From assembly GCA_024998755.1 (NCBI GenBank), contig JACEUU010000003.1, positions 1,178,001 through 1,242,000 of the forward strand: a stretch of DNA of 64,000 nt, given 5' to 3'. The notes under the pieces were generated by a model, which was not told the origin of the DNA, did no database searches, and worked only from the letters and a program-made list of their open reading frames with translations. Of this stretch, positions 1 to 8,483 are shown piece by piece; positions within the stretch are counted from its first letter, which is position 1, and each line of letters begins with the position of its first letter. A program made the translations under genes and the position numbers. The stretch comes from Vampirovibrio sp. Lineage in GTDB: Bacteria; Cyanobacteriota; Vampirovibrionia; Vampirovibrionales; JAJTHC01.

Positions 1-1
1 A

Positions 2-655
2 GCCCCTCAAAAAACCAATATTTACTATGACGGGCAGTCTAACCCCATCAACAATACCTATTATAATACCTACTATTATCTAGCGGCAGCAACGCCACAC
101 CCGCAATCAAACTATGAAACGCCAATGGGCTACCCACCAACGCAAGGTGGTAATAATTATCCAGCAGATAACTATCCACCAGTAGGGGGTGCTTACGGTG
201 GCGGTTACCCACCTATTAGTAATGGTTACGGTGGTGGTTATCCGCCACAACAGCCACAAGATAGCAACTCACTCAATGTGATGCTTTCGATTTTACTACC
301 TTTATTACAGCAACAGAAACAGGAACCTGATTATAGCCGTACGCCCGATATTAACCTAACCATTAAAAACGAATTGAAAGATTTGGTGAATTTGGTTAAT
401 GAGAACAAAAACGTAGCCAAAGCAGATTCAGAGGCGGTTATTGAAGATAACGATACCACTAATAACGACTATGATATTGATAACGATAATCGTACCTATA
501 ATGATAACGAAACGAATAATGACTACGATAATCGTACCTATACCACTACAAACCATGTAACTACACCAACGCACAAAAAGGTTGCCGTCAAACATCCAGT
601 TAAAAAACCCGTACATAAACCCGTACACAAAAAACCCGTTGCAAAAAAACACTAA
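2..655 (+). CDS. Low-complexity hypothetical protein, 5' end cut by window edge
   Basis: The reading frame is open from base 2, so the true start lies left of the window; the internal ATG at 125 is only the first methionine visible. The protein has three blocks. A Tyr/Gly/Pro-rich part contains repeated GYPP and GGGYPP units. A short hydrophobic stretch (LNVMLSILLPLL) followed by glutamines comes next. The tail is an acidic Asp/Asn/Tyr/Thr segment followed by a very basic Lys/Pro/His/Val segment of KKPVHKP-like repeats. No enzymatic domain is recognised. The opposite charge of the last two blocks suggests a scaffold or surface protein, but that is a guess. It resembles in style the glutamine-rich protein at 27417-28694. 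A strong terminator follows directly. Confidence 0.7.
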   Translation, partial: APQKTNIYYDGQSNPINNTYYNTYYYLAAATPHPQSNYETPMGYPPTQGGNNYPADNYPPVGGAYGGGYPPISNGYGGGYPPQQPQDSNSLNVMLSILLPLLQQQKQEPDYSRTPDINLTIKNELKDLVNLVNENKNVAKADSEAVIEDNDTTNNDYDIDNDNRTYNDNETNNDYDNRTYTTTNHVTTPTHKKVAVKHPVKKPVHKPVHKKPVAKKH

Positions 656-675
656 TGTCCAAATAGAACGATAGG

Positions 676-709
676 AAAAGCCCTTTTTTTAAAAAAGAAG
701 GGCTTTTTT
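676..709 (+). terminator. Rho-independent terminator after the first gene
   Basis: The arms AAAAGCCCTT (676-685) and AAGGGCTTTT (698-707) form a stem ending in a run of T. It starts 20 bases after the stop codon of the first gene and before aroC, so it separates the two transcription units. Confidence 0.8.
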
Positions 710-781
710 GTATGCTACTTTTTTGGTATAGTTAAAGTCAAGTTTAAACACTACGAGCTTATCAACAAGGATAAATAACAA

Positions 782-1981
782 ATGATGATGCGATTTCTAA
801 CCGCCGGAGAATCTCACGGGCCCGGGCTAACCGTAATGATTGACAACTTCCCCGCTGGCGTACCCATTAGCAGTGAAGCCATCAATACGGATTTACGCCG
901 TAGGCAAGAAGGCTACGGCAGGGGCGGACGTCAAAAAATGGAAAAAGACCAAGTCAAATTCCTAGCAGGCATCAGGTTTGGGAAATCTACCGGTGCACCG
1001 ATTGCCCTATTCATCGAAAATAAAGACCACGCCAATTGGAACGGCATTATGGATGCCGAAGGCGTTGAAACGGATGAAAAAGCCTTCGTTCGCCCACGCC
1101 CAGGCCATGCGGACTTAGCTGGTTTCTACAAATACAACCTAACCGACCTTCGAGACGCCCTAGAACGAGCATCTGCAAGAGAAACCGCCGCTAGGGTAGC
1201 GGCAGGGGGAATCGCCAAAGCCCTGCTTCGGGCGTGTGGTATTGAAGTACTTTCCCATGTAACGAAATTAGGCGGTATTGCCATTCCGCAAAGTGAATTG
1301 CCAGCCAGTCATTCTTCGACCAAAGAGTGGCTTGCCTTTCAAGCCAAAGTAGAAGCCAACGATTTACGCTGTGCTGGTAGCGAAGCGACGCAAATGGAAA
1401 TCCGCACCTATATTGACGAAACTCGCAAAAATGGGTCGACGCTGGGTGGGGAAGTGGAATGTATTGCCATTAACGTACCCGCTGGGTTGGGTAGCTATGT
1501 GCAGTGGGATAGAAAATTAGATGGCAAGTTAGCCCAAGCCGTGATGAGCATTCAAGCCGTGAAAGCCGTTGCCATTGGTAGCGGAGAACTAGGCGGAACG
1601 GTCGATGGTTCGTTGTTTCACGATGAAATTCGGCTGAACACGCAAGCCGCAGTGGTTCGTCCAACCAATAGGGCTGGTGGGTTAGAAGGCGGTGTTACCA
1701 ACGGAAGCCCCGTGGTAGTGAAAGCCATTATGAAGCCGATTGCGACGCTGATTAAGCCCTTAATGTCCGTCAATTTACAGACGGTTGAGGAAGAACAGGC
1801 TCATTTTGAACGGTCGGATGTTACCGCCGTGCCTGCTTGTGCCGTGGTGGTAGAAGCCATGGTGGCAGTGGTTTTAGTACAAGCGTTGTTGGATAAATTT
1901 GGTGAAGACACCTTGGGTGATATTCAAGCCGGCATGCAGGCGTACCAAGCCCGTTTAGCCCCTCCGCCAAGTACAAACTAA
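782..1981 (+). CDS. aroC: Chorismate synthase
   Basis: Last step of the shikimate pathway: converts 5-enolpyruvylshikimate-3-phosphate to chorismate using reduced FMN, in the cytoplasm. The N-terminus reads RFLTAGESHGPGL, the family signature. Other conserved blocks are visible: RRRQEGYGRGGRQKME, DLRDALERASARETAARVAAG and the C-terminal RSDVTAVPACAVVVEAM. At 399 residues it is within the usual range. The start is a run of three ATG codons preceded by AAGGA about ten bases upstream; which ATG is used is unclear. pyrC follows 19 bases downstream on the same strand, so the two are probably co-transcribed. Confidence 0.96.
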   Translation: MMMRFLTAGESHGPGLTVMIDNFPAGVPISSEAINTDLRRRQEGYGRGGRQKMEKDQVKFLAGIRFGKSTGAPIALFIENKDHANWNGIMDAEGVETDEKAFVRPRPGHADLAGFYKYNLTDLRDALERASARETAARVAAGGIAKALLRACGIEVLSHVTKLGGIAIPQSELPASHSSTKEWLAFQAKVEANDLRCAGSEATQMEIRTYIDETRKNGSTLGGEVECIAINVPAGLGSYVQWDRKLDGKLAQAVMSIQAVKAVAIGSGELGGTVDGSLFHDEIRLNTQAAVVRPTNRAGGLEGGVTNGSPVVVKAIMKPIATLIKPLMSVNLQTVEEEQAHFERSDVTAVPACAVVVEAMVAVVLVQALLDKFGEDTLGDIQAGMQAYQARLAPPPSTN

Positions 1982-2000
1982 GAAAAAAGGAAACACCCCC

Positions 2001-3380
2001 ATGCTAACCCCACCGACCGAATTATTATCGAACAAAACCTTCCTGTACGATTTGATTATCGAAAACGGGCTGGTCATGATGCCCCAAGGCTTGGTGCATA
2101 CGGATGTTGGCGTATATCAAGGAAAAATTGTCGCCTTCGGAGGGCTAAAAAATGCCGAAGCTAAACAACGCCTAGATGTTCACGGCTTGCACGTTTTACC
2201 TGGCGTGATTGATTCCCAAGTGCATTTTCGGGAACCTGGCTTGGAATACAAAGAAGATTTAGAATCCGGCACCCGTTCAGCCATAGCCGGTGGGGTTACC
2301 ACCGTTTTTGAAATGCCCAACACCAACCCCAACACAACCACTGCGGAAGCACTCGCCGAAAAGCTACGTCGGTGTGAAAACAGAGCATGGAGCAACTACG
2401 CCTTCTACATGGGGGCAGCTGGTACGGAAAACGCACAAGCTATGGCAGAACTGGAATTGCTAAAAGGCTGTTGTGGCGTGAAAATATTCATGGGGTCTTC
2501 TACTGGTACGCTGTTAGTTTCGGAAGATTCGCAATTGGAAGCCGTCTTACGGTCTGGCAGACGTCGGGTTGCCATTCACGCCGAAGACGAGGCTAGGCTA
2601 ATTGAACGCAAACCGTTGGTGCAAACCGAAACCGCTCGGGTACAAGACCATCCGCATTGGCGAGATGTTACCAGTGCATTACGGGCAACGCAACGCATTT
2701 TAGCCTTGGGCGAAAAAACCAAGCGTCCGCTGCATTTGTTGCATATTACTTCTGCCCCTGAAATTGAGTTGTTAGCGAAAAACAAACATCTGACTACCGT
2801 AGAAGTAACGCCACAGCATTTAACCCTGTTCGCCCCTGATTGTTACGACCGCATGGGCACTTACGCTCAGATGAATCCGCCAATTCGGGAAAAAGAACAT
2901 CAAGACGCGTTATGGTGGGGTATTCAAAACGGCGTGGTGGATGTCATTGGGAGCGACCATGCCCCGCACACGAAAGAAGAAAAAGCCAAGCCTTACCCCG
3001 CTACACCTGCTGGTATGACAGGCGTTCAAACCCTTGTGCCTCTGTTGTTAAACCATTTGCACAACGGCAAGTTAACCCTTGAACGCTTGGTGGATTTAAC
3101 CTCTTATGGGCCTGCACGGGTGTTTAATATCATGGGGAAAGGGCGGATTGCTCTGGGTTACGATGCGGATTTCACCATTGTGGATTTAAACGCTAAACGA
3201 GTCATTACCCACGCCATGATGCAGTCAAAAGTAGGCTGGACACCCTTTGATGGGATGCAGGTTACAGGCTGGGCAACCCACACCATTGTAGGCGGGCATA
3301 TTGCCATGGCAGAAGATGAGCTATTGGGTAAGCCTCAAGGGCAAGTAGTTCAGTTTTGGGATACCAAGGCTTACCATTAA
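2001..3380 (+). CDS. pyrC: Dihydroorotase (class I type)
   Basis: Third step of de novo pyrimidine synthesis, interconverting carbamoyl aspartate and dihydroorotate. The amidohydrolase fold is clear: VHFREPG at about residue 74, EMPNTNP near 104, the metal-bridging lysine in GVKIFMG (K161), AIHAEDE (H193), LLHITSAPE (H248) and GSDHAPHTKEEK (D319). One oddity: the first metal-binding HxH motif reads Q73-V-H75, so the first His is Gln. I recall this QVHF form in alphaproteobacterial dihydroorotases, but the change could affect zinc site 1. Length 459 residues is normal for this class. It follows aroC closely (GGAAA ribosome site before the ATG). Confidence 0.9.
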   Translation: MLTPPTELLSNKTFLYDLIIENGLVMMPQGLVHTDVGVYQGKIVAFGGLKNAEAKQRLDVHGLHVLPGVIDSQVHFREPGLEYKEDLESGTRSAIAGGVTTVFEMPNTNPNTTTAEALAEKLRRCENRAWSNYAFYMGAAGTENAQAMAELELLKGCCGVKIFMGSSTGTLLVSEDSQLEAVLRSGRRRVAIHAEDEARLIERKPLVQTETARVQDHPHWRDVTSALRATQRILALGEKTKRPLHLLHITSAPEIELLAKNKHLTTVEVTPQHLTLFAPDCYDRMGTYAQMNPPIREKEHQDALWWGIQNGVVDVIGSDHAPHTKEEKAKPYPATPAGMTGVQTLVPLLLNHLHNGKLTLERLVDLTSYGPARVFNIMGKGRIALGYDADFTIVDLNAKRVITHAMMQSKVGWTPFDGMQVTGWATHTIVGGHIAMAEDELLGKPQGQVVQFWDTKAYH

Positions 3381-3386
3381 AGGATA

Positions 3387-3517
3387 AGTCTTTTAAAAAA
3401 TTTATGGTTTGTTATTTGTAGGGGTGCGATTTATCGCATCCGTTTCGGGATTGTGGGACGGACGTGATAAATCACGCCCCTACAACAAAAATAGAGTCCT
3501 AAAATTTTTAAAAGACT
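3387..3517 (+). repeat. 131-bp palindromic element (MITE-like)
   Basis: The ends form an 18-bp inverted repeat with one mismatch (AGTCTTTTAAAAAATTTA at 3387-3404 against its partner at 3500-3517). Inside lies a long imperfect palindrome of the GTAGGGGTGCG type (about 3419-3485). It has no coding capacity. It sits just after the pyrC stop and could double as a transcription terminator. Confidence 0.6.
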
Positions 3518-3560
3518 GTACTATAAAAGTTTAAATGGCGTGTTTAGCTTTACATCATAG

Positions 3561-3637
3561 GCGGGCGACCACAAGGGTTCGCCCCTACGGTAACCTGTTA
3601 AATTCCCTTCGTAGGGGAGACCCTTGTGGTCTCCCGA
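3561..3637. repeat. GTAGGGG-type palindromic repeat
   Basis: Arms at about 3563-3589 and 3610-3635 pair around a short loop and share the TAGGGG and ACCACAAGGGT cores. It is the same style of intergenic palindrome as at 26322-26386 and 28954-29035. It lies between the convergent 3' ends of pyrC and the next minus-strand gene. Confidence 0.55.
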
Positions 3638-3673
3638 ATCAAGATTACAAGCTATTCAATCTTTGAAATGGTT

Positions 3674-4159
3674 TTACCGGTCTTGGTTGTTTCTGTTGCG
3701 GTAGGATTGCAACAAGATATTAGCAAGAAAGCCCGCCGCTGTGGAAACCGCAAATGTCGTAAGGAAGTTAATGCCGTGTTGTTTTAATCGTTCGCCATGG
3801 GTAGCTACTGCCCATGTGTTTTTAGCGACATCAGTCAAAAAACTCAAAGTAGTCCATGCAAAGCTAAGAGCTCCTCCCAAAATAGCCGATTGGGCTAAAT
3901 TATCAACCCAAGCGGGCTGCTGGTTTTGCTTAGCCATCATCCGCCGTTTTTCATACAGCAGTTGTTCAGGGCTGGTTTCAACGTAAATTTTGCCATCAAC
4001 GGCTAATACATCCTGCCGAGGTTGGGCTAGTGGTTGATGAAGGGAAGAAGTGGTTTCTGCTGCTTCTGACACAGAGGCGACTTGGGTTTGACGAGGTTGA
4101 GCAGGTAACACTAAAGATACGGCTGATTTTATGGGTTGAGATGATGGTGTGATTGTCAT
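3674..4159 (-). CDS. Small membrane protein, unknown function
   Basis: I chose the ATG at 4159 (MTITPSSQPIKS), which has AGGA upstream; the frame is open further upstream, but that part has no plausible ribosome site. The protein is about 161 residues. The N-terminal half is Gln/Pro/Ser-rich. The C-terminal half carries two hydrophobic segments, AILGGALSFAWTTLSFL and TFAVSTAAGFLANILL, then a basic Asn/Arg tail. This suggests a small two-pass inner membrane protein. I do not recognise the family. No operon partner: an IS630-type element begins about 200 bases upstream and convergent repeats lie downstream. Confidence 0.55.
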   Translation of the reverse strand: MTITPSSQPIKSAVSLVLPAQPRQTQVASVSEAAETTSSLHQPLAQPRQDVLAVDGKIYVETSPEQLLYEKRRMMAKQNQQPAWVDNLAQSAILGGALSFAWTTLSFLTDVAKNTWAVATHGERLKQHGINFLTTFAVSTAAGFLANILLQSYRNRNNQDR

Positions 4160-4429
4160 GGCGGATAAAATCCTATCATATGCTATTGGTGGCTGGAACA
4201 GTTGCTTTAAGCTTGTATTGGTACTAAACCCAAAACACCCCCATTTTGTGCTAGTTATAGTATTTAAATAATTTGTTTGCTGGTTAGGGTAACAGGTTGG
4301 CACAAAGACCAGCCCCTACATAAATCTTTGTATGGGGTAAGATTTTAAAAAACACGTCATTTCTACCAATTCCAAGTTTAAATAGCGTATAATAGAGGGG
4401 TATTATTGTTTATTTGAAAGATTCTGATC

Positions 4430-4879
4430 ATGATCACCCAAGAAGACTTACTCGCCTTTGAAAAAACCTTCACCGACAAGAAAACCTATCGCCGATTCCT
4501 CTGCATTAAACTCAAAATAATCGACGGTAAAACACAAGCCGAAATAGCCCAACATACGGGTTTCGGCTTTCGACACGTCCAACGCATTCAAGCCCAAGTT
4601 CAACAACACGGACTTTACAGTCTCTATCCTAAAAAAGGGATTGTACGCAATAGCCTACTACCCAGTAAACAAGCCGAAATAGACCTACTACAACGCCACA
4701 AAGGTAAGGTCGGTATCTACGATTTACACCAGGCACTCAACGCACTGGTGGGCAGACCCGTCATCTTTCAAACTGTTTACAACCTGCTCAATCGCCACGA
4801 TTGGAAGGCAAAAGTACCTCGCCCAGTGCATCCCAACCATAATGATGAGGCTCAAACCCTCTTCAAAAAAACTTCCTGA
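4430..4879 (+). CDS. IS630-type transposase, N-terminal HTH part (ORF A)
   Basis: 149 residues. It has a helix-turn-helix region (KTQAEIAQHTGFGFRHVQRI) of the type that binds the element ends, followed by a second DNA-binding segment. It terminates (FKKTS, stop) just after an A7 tract at 4865-4871. The DDE domain continues in the +1 frame: removing one A would fuse the two ORFs exactly. A fused product through ribosomal frameshifting or polymerase slippage is therefore plausible. A simple inactivating indel cannot be excluded. Confidence 0.85.
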   Translation: MITQEDLLAFEKTFTDKKTYRRFLCIKLKIIDGKTQAEIAQHTGFGFRHVQRIQAQVQQHGLYSLYPKKGIVRNSLLPSKQAEIDLLQRHKGKVGIYDLHQALNALVGRPVIFQTVYNLLNRHDWKAKVPRPVHPNHNDEAQTLFKKTS

Positions 4880-5432
4880 CTTCGTTAACTCTGTTACAAA
4901 AACAGTAAAAAAGCCAGTTCGGCTATTTTTTCAGGATGAGGCGAGGTTTGGCAAAATTTGCCAAGTTCGTAAAGTATGGTTACCCAAGGGTGAACGTTCA
5001 GTAGTGGAAGCTCAACATATACGGCAATACCTCTATGCGTATAGTACCATGGAACCAAAGACGGGAGAGAGTGTTTCGTTGATTCTTCCGTATGCGGATA
5101 CGGCTTGTATGACGTTGTTTTTGCAGGAATTAAGTGAGCGTTACCCTGCAGATGAGATTGTGCTTGTTTTGGATGGTGCAGGTTGGCATAGAAGTGGGGG
5201 GCTGGTTGTTCCTGCTAACATTCGGTTGGTTTGTTTACCGCCGTATAGTCCGCAGTTGAACCCTGTGGAGCAGTTGTGGAAGGGTATTCGGACTCGGTTT
5301 TTTGGCAATGCTTATTTTGAGACGTTGGATGCAGTGGAAGCTCATTTAGTGAAGGCTTTACGCTGGGTAGAGGCTAATACAGCGTGGGTGAAATCGTTCG
5401 CCTATTTCCCCTATATTCAACACGCTATTTAA
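4842..5432 (+). CDS. IS630-type transposase, catalytic DDE part (ORF B)
   Basis: 196 residues with the DDE_3 catalytic signature: FFQDEARFG (first Asp), VLVLDGAGWH (second Asp) and PPYSPQLNPVEQLW (the Glu region). All three acidic positions are present, so the catalytic core looks intact. It overlaps ORF A by 38 bases in another frame. The ATG at 4842 is probably not a real start; the native route is likely a frame change at the A7 tract in the overlap. Confidence 0.85.
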   Translation: MMRLKPSSKKLPDFVNSVTKTVKKPVRLFFQDEARFGKICQVRKVWLPKGERSVVEAQHIRQYLYAYSTMEPKTGESVSLILPYADTACMTLFLQELSERYPADEIVLVLDGAGWHRSGGLVVPANIRLVCLPPYSPQLNPVEQLWKGIRTRFFGNAYFETLDAVEAHLVKALRWVEANTAWVKSFAYFPYIQHAI

Positions 5433-5449
5433 ACTTGGAATTGGTATTA

Positions 5450-6606
5450 GAAGTTACGGAATAAGGGTGTGCAGGTGGGAGTAGTGAGTGTTTTTTAATA
5501 AAATTCAACCAAAAATGCTCAAAAAACAGAACAATACCCCTTGTTTCCACTCTTTTCGGATCATAATTACCTAAAAACCATACAAGAATCCACTAAAACC
5601 TAACCCCTCCTCACCAAAAAACCATACCGACGACAATTATACCCAAATGCCAAGCCCACAATCTCCGCAGAAACACGCACTAACCCACGACAAGACACAC
5701 GAACCTTCTTAAACACCGTCTTCCAACCCGCAAACACATGCTCCACTCTTGCCCTAATCTTAGAAAGCAACCCATTAAACCGCTTCTGCGAAGCCGTCAA
5801 CTCAGGCGTTGGTTCATGCTGCTTACCCCGAACACGACGCTTAATAATCCTCGGCTGTATCCCCAACGCCTTCAAATCCTTCTCCTTACCCACATACCCA
5901 CTATCCGCACCAACAGTCTGCTCATCGCCCACCAGTACAGGCAGTAAACTCTGACTGTCATGCACATTGGCACCAGTAACAACCACCTTGCGAATCAACT
6001 TGCTTTTAGCATCCACATTAACCGTGGCACTGTAACCAAAGCCTTTGTAGCCATAAGTGGCATCAGGGTCGCTCTGGTCTTCAGGCTTTTTTCTCTGTTT
6101 GCTATTGGCTTTAATAAAGGTGGCATCTACCAAGTTGCCTTCTTTAAGAATGAGGTTGTTCTCTTGGAAGAAGGTGTCTAAGGCTAAGAAAAGGGCTTCT
6201 TGGGCTGGGGTGTTTTGCAGTTCGTGTTGGAAGTTTTCGAGTGTCGTGGCTTCAGGGATGGGGGATTCTAAGGAGAAGCCGAGAAACTTTCGGAAGGAGA
6301 GTCTGTCGTGGCATTGAAATTCGGTTTGTTCATAGGAGAGATTGAACCATATTTTGAGGAGGTTCATTTTGAGCAGTAGTAGGCGTTTGTAGGGTGGTCT
6401 GCCGTTGGGTTTGTGGTGGATGTGTGTTTTGAGGATGGTTTCAAATAGTTGCCATGGTAGGGTTTGGTTCATTTCCTCTAGGAATTTGTGAGTCGGTGTG
6501 GCTTGTTGAATTTGGATGTCGGCAAAGGTAGTCATGGGGGTGGGGTATCCTATGAGAGGTGGAATAATGTCCCTTCTATTTTACCTTGCCCTTTTTCCGT
6601 AACTTC
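5450..6606 (-). mobile_element. IS5-type insertion sequence, copy 1 (1157 bp)
   Basis: The ends match as inverted repeats beginning GAAGTTACGGAA. The same 1157-bp unit recurs at 10778-11934 and, with one extra base, at 30581-31738. ATTA flanks both sides of this copy, a possible 4-bp target duplication. It sits three bases from the IS630-type element and about 80 bases downstream of the flgE stop. Confidence 0.9.
5600..6535 (-). CDS. IS5-type transposase, copy 1
   Basis: A 311-residue DDE transposase. The N-terminal helical domain ends near residue 100. Catalytic residues fit D137 (LVDATFIKA), D211 (GADSGYVGK) and E265 (RARVEHVFAGWK), with the YKGFGYSATVNVD strand between them. The frame is intact and full length, so this copy could be active. 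It differs from copy 2 at a few residues only (His versus Tyr in ECxDRLSF, Gln versus Lys in ALGIxPRI). Confidence 0.92.
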   Translation of the reverse strand: MTTFADIQIQQATPTHKFLEEMNQTLPWQLFETILKTHIHHKPNGRPPYKRLLLLKMNLLKIWFNLSYEQTEFQCHDRLSFRKFLGFSLESPIPEATTLENFQHELQNTPAQEALFLALDTFFQENNLILKEGNLVDATFIKANSKQRKKPEDQSDPDATYGYKGFGYSATVNVDAKSKLIRKVVVTGANVHDSQSLLPVLVGDEQTVGADSGYVGKEKDLKALGIQPRIIKRRVRGKQHEPTPELTASQKRFNGLLSKIRARVEHVFAGWKTVFKKVRVSCRGLVRVSAEIVGLAFGYNCRRYGFLVRRG

Positions 6607-6634
6607 ATTAATAGTTTAATGGGTATAAAAAGCA

Positions 6635-6670
6635 ACAGGAGGCTATTCAATTATAGCCTCCTGTTTTTTA
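6635..6670. terminator. Bidirectional terminator between flgE and IS copy 1
   Basis: A perfect 12-bp stem (ACAGGAGGCTAT at 6635-6646, complement 6653-6664) with a 6-base loop. It is followed by a T run on the plus strand and a shorter T run on the minus strand. It ends the flagellar transcription unit on the minus strand. Confidence 0.75.
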
Positions 6671-6687
6671 TTTTTCTATTCTAACGG

Positions 6688-7854
6688 TTATTGAACCGCA
6701 TTGAGAATTGTTTGCATGGCTTCACTTTGGGCTTTAATTATTTTACTATTAGCTTCCAAACCCCGTTGGGCAACCACCAAATTGGTAAATTCATTGGCTA
6801 AATCTACATTACTACTTTCTAAACTACCCGCTAATAAGGAACCCCTGCTACCAGAACCCGGTGTACCATAAGATACTTCTCCCGAGTTGGCACTTTCAGC
6901 TAAGGTGTTGTTAGCTGAAGCTTCTAGCCCGTTTTTATTAGTAAATGTAGCCATTTGCAATTGGAATGAGGCTCCGAGCATGGGGTTAACGCTAGTTTGA
7001 TTGGATGTAAGCCCAGCTAAAGCCCCTGAAAGTTGACCCACTCTACCTGCAGTGCCAATAGCCGTAGTATTGATTGCTGCAAAATTATTGCCTTCTACAG
7101 GTACATGAAGAATTTCCGTACTATTGGTTGTGGCATCTGGATTATTACGAACCGTTAAGCGATCTCCATTAGAATAAGTGGCGGTTAATGTGCCATTGGT
7201 AGCAATACTTACATTGGTTAAATCAACAGTTGCTATTCTTGTACTGGTAGGGGTTAGCCCATTAGCGGTAGCATAAGCTGAAAAATCACCAGCAACGGCA
7301 GCGTCAGAACCCAAAACTGTGCCCGTTATTAAGTTATTACTATCTAAAAATTTGGCAATGGTCAACTTAAGCGGTACTTTAATGGTATCTGTGGTTAGGG
7401 AAGTTGCACCATTAACCGTTGAAGTACCAACCACCCGACTCCCTGTTGCGGTAACCAAATTACCAGCGGAATCTGTATTGAAGTTACCAGCTCTGGTAAA
7501 AGAATTACTATCACTAGCCGCCCCAGTACTCCCAGGGTTTTGTACCACAAAATAACCCTCACCGTTAATCAACAAATCTGTAGAACGACCCGTAAATTGG
7601 GTGCCCCCTTGGCTATTATTAACAGCAATTTCAGAAAGTTGTGTGCCTGTACCGCGTTGGATAGGATTGACACCCCCAAAAGCAATGCTAGGTGTACTAG
7701 CACCTTTTAAGGTTTGTGTAAAAGCCGTTGCAAAATTAGTTTTAGATCCCTTAAAAGCAAGGGTGTTAACGTTCGCGATGTTGTTTGAAATAACATCAAT
7801 ACTAACTTGGTTGGCTCTGATACCTGAAGCTGCCGTAAATAAACCTTGAGACAT
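6688..7854 (-). CDS. flgE: Flagellar hook protein FlgE
   Basis: Builds the extracellular hook joining the basal body to the filament. The N-terminus (MSQGLFTAASGIRANQVSIDVISNNIANVNT) is the classic rod/hook-family signature including the ANVNT motif. The C-terminus (SNVDLANEFTNLVVAQRGLEANSKIIKAQSEAM) is the paired coiled-coil end. The Thr/Ser/Asn-rich middle matches an exported protein. 388 residues is near the usual length of a short FlgE. It is the last gene of the minus-strand flagellar block and follows flgD, as usual. A FlgF/FlgG rod assignment is less likely given the position behind flgD. Confidence 0.9.
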   Translation of the reverse strand: MSQGLFTAASGIRANQVSIDVISNNIANVNTLAFKGSKTNFATAFTQTLKGASTPSIAFGGVNPIQRGTGTQLSEIAVNNSQGGTQFTGRSTDLLINGEGYFVVQNPGSTGAASDSNSFTRAGNFNTDSAGNLVTATGSRVVGTSTVNGATSLTTDTIKVPLKLTIAKFLDSNNLITGTVLGSDAAVAGDFSAYATANGLTPTSTRIATVDLTNVSIATNGTLTATYSNGDRLTVRNNPDATTNSTEILHVPVEGNNFAAINTTAIGTAGRVGQLSGALAGLTSNQTSVNPMLGASFQLQMATFTNKNGLEASANNTLAESANSGEVSYGTPGSGSRGSLLAGSLESSNVDLANEFTNLVVAQRGLEANSKIIKAQSEAMQTILNAVQ

Positions 7855-7911
7855 AATGGATGAAGCCTTTCATCGTTATGGTTATGGATAAATAATTGGG
7901 AATCATTCAAG

Positions 7912-8379
7912 TTATTGCGTTACTGTTTGTCCGCTATTAGCGTAAAGTTTGGTTATTTGACTAGGCGTTACGACGTTACCATTTACGTTTAAACCAATGC
8001 TATTAGCACCAAATGAAATACTGTCTACCAAGCCAGCCTTCTTTTGCCCGTTAGAATCAGTATATTCAATTTTCTTGCCTGAATACAAAGCAGCATCAGA
8101 CGCCTGAGAATTTTTTGTTAAGGCGGTGTTCAACTTCTGCAATTCTTCTACTTGGGTAAATTGGGCTTGTTGGGCTAATTGCTGGGTACTATCAACCGGT
8201 TCAAGCGGATTTTGATTCGCTAGCTGGGCTAACATTAACTGCATAAAACTATCTTTACCCATAGCCGTTTTACCCTTAGTTTGTTGGGCTTTTTGGAAAT
8301 TGGTTTCATTGGTTTGCGTTTTCATTAAATTGAGCTGACTTTGCAAACTGCTAGCACTAACCGACATCATCATCATCAT
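7912..8379 (-). CDS. flgD: Flagellar hook capping protein FlgD
   Basis: Scaffold that caps the growing hook and is lost once the hook is complete. The conserved FlgD N-domain is visible: GKDSFMQLMLAQLANQNPLEP followed by QQLAQQAQFTQVEELQKLN. At 155 residues it is a short FlgD; the Ig-like C-terminal part seen in enterobacterial FlgD is largely missing, but short forms exist in Bacillus. The start is a run of five ATG codons, so up to four extra methionines may be made. It lies between fliK and flgE, the standard order. Confidence 0.9.
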   Translation of the reverse strand: MMMMMSVSASSLQSQLNLMKTQTNETNFQKAQQTKGKTAMGKDSFMQLMLAQLANQNPLEPVDSTQQLAQQAQFTQVEELQKLNTALTKNSQASDAALYSGKKIEYTDSNGQKKAGLVDSISFGANSIGLNVNGNVVTPSQITKLYANSGQTVTQ

Positions 8380-8483
8380 TATTTATATTCTCTCTCTTTC
8401 TTCCTGTATCTCTCTCTCACACACAAACATTCTAATTTTTATTTATAAAGAACTATTTTTTTTCTCTATTGCGTAAACTTTAA

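Larger units (their letters stand above)
4364..5446 (+). mobile_element. IS630-family insertion sequence
   Basis: The 25-bp terminal inverted repeats are near perfect: TACCAATTCCAAGTTTAAAT begins the left end (4364-4388) and its complement ends at 5446. Both ends carry TA, as expected for IS630/Tc1-mariner elements that target TA. The interior encodes an HTH ORF and a DDE ORF joined at an A7 tract. An IS5-type element begins only three bases after the right end. Confidence 0.88.

Noticed and set aside
5738-6317. Plus-strand frames inside IS copy 1 (and equivalents in copies 2 and 3)
   Set aside because: They are antisense shadows of the transposase, recurring simply because the element recurs.
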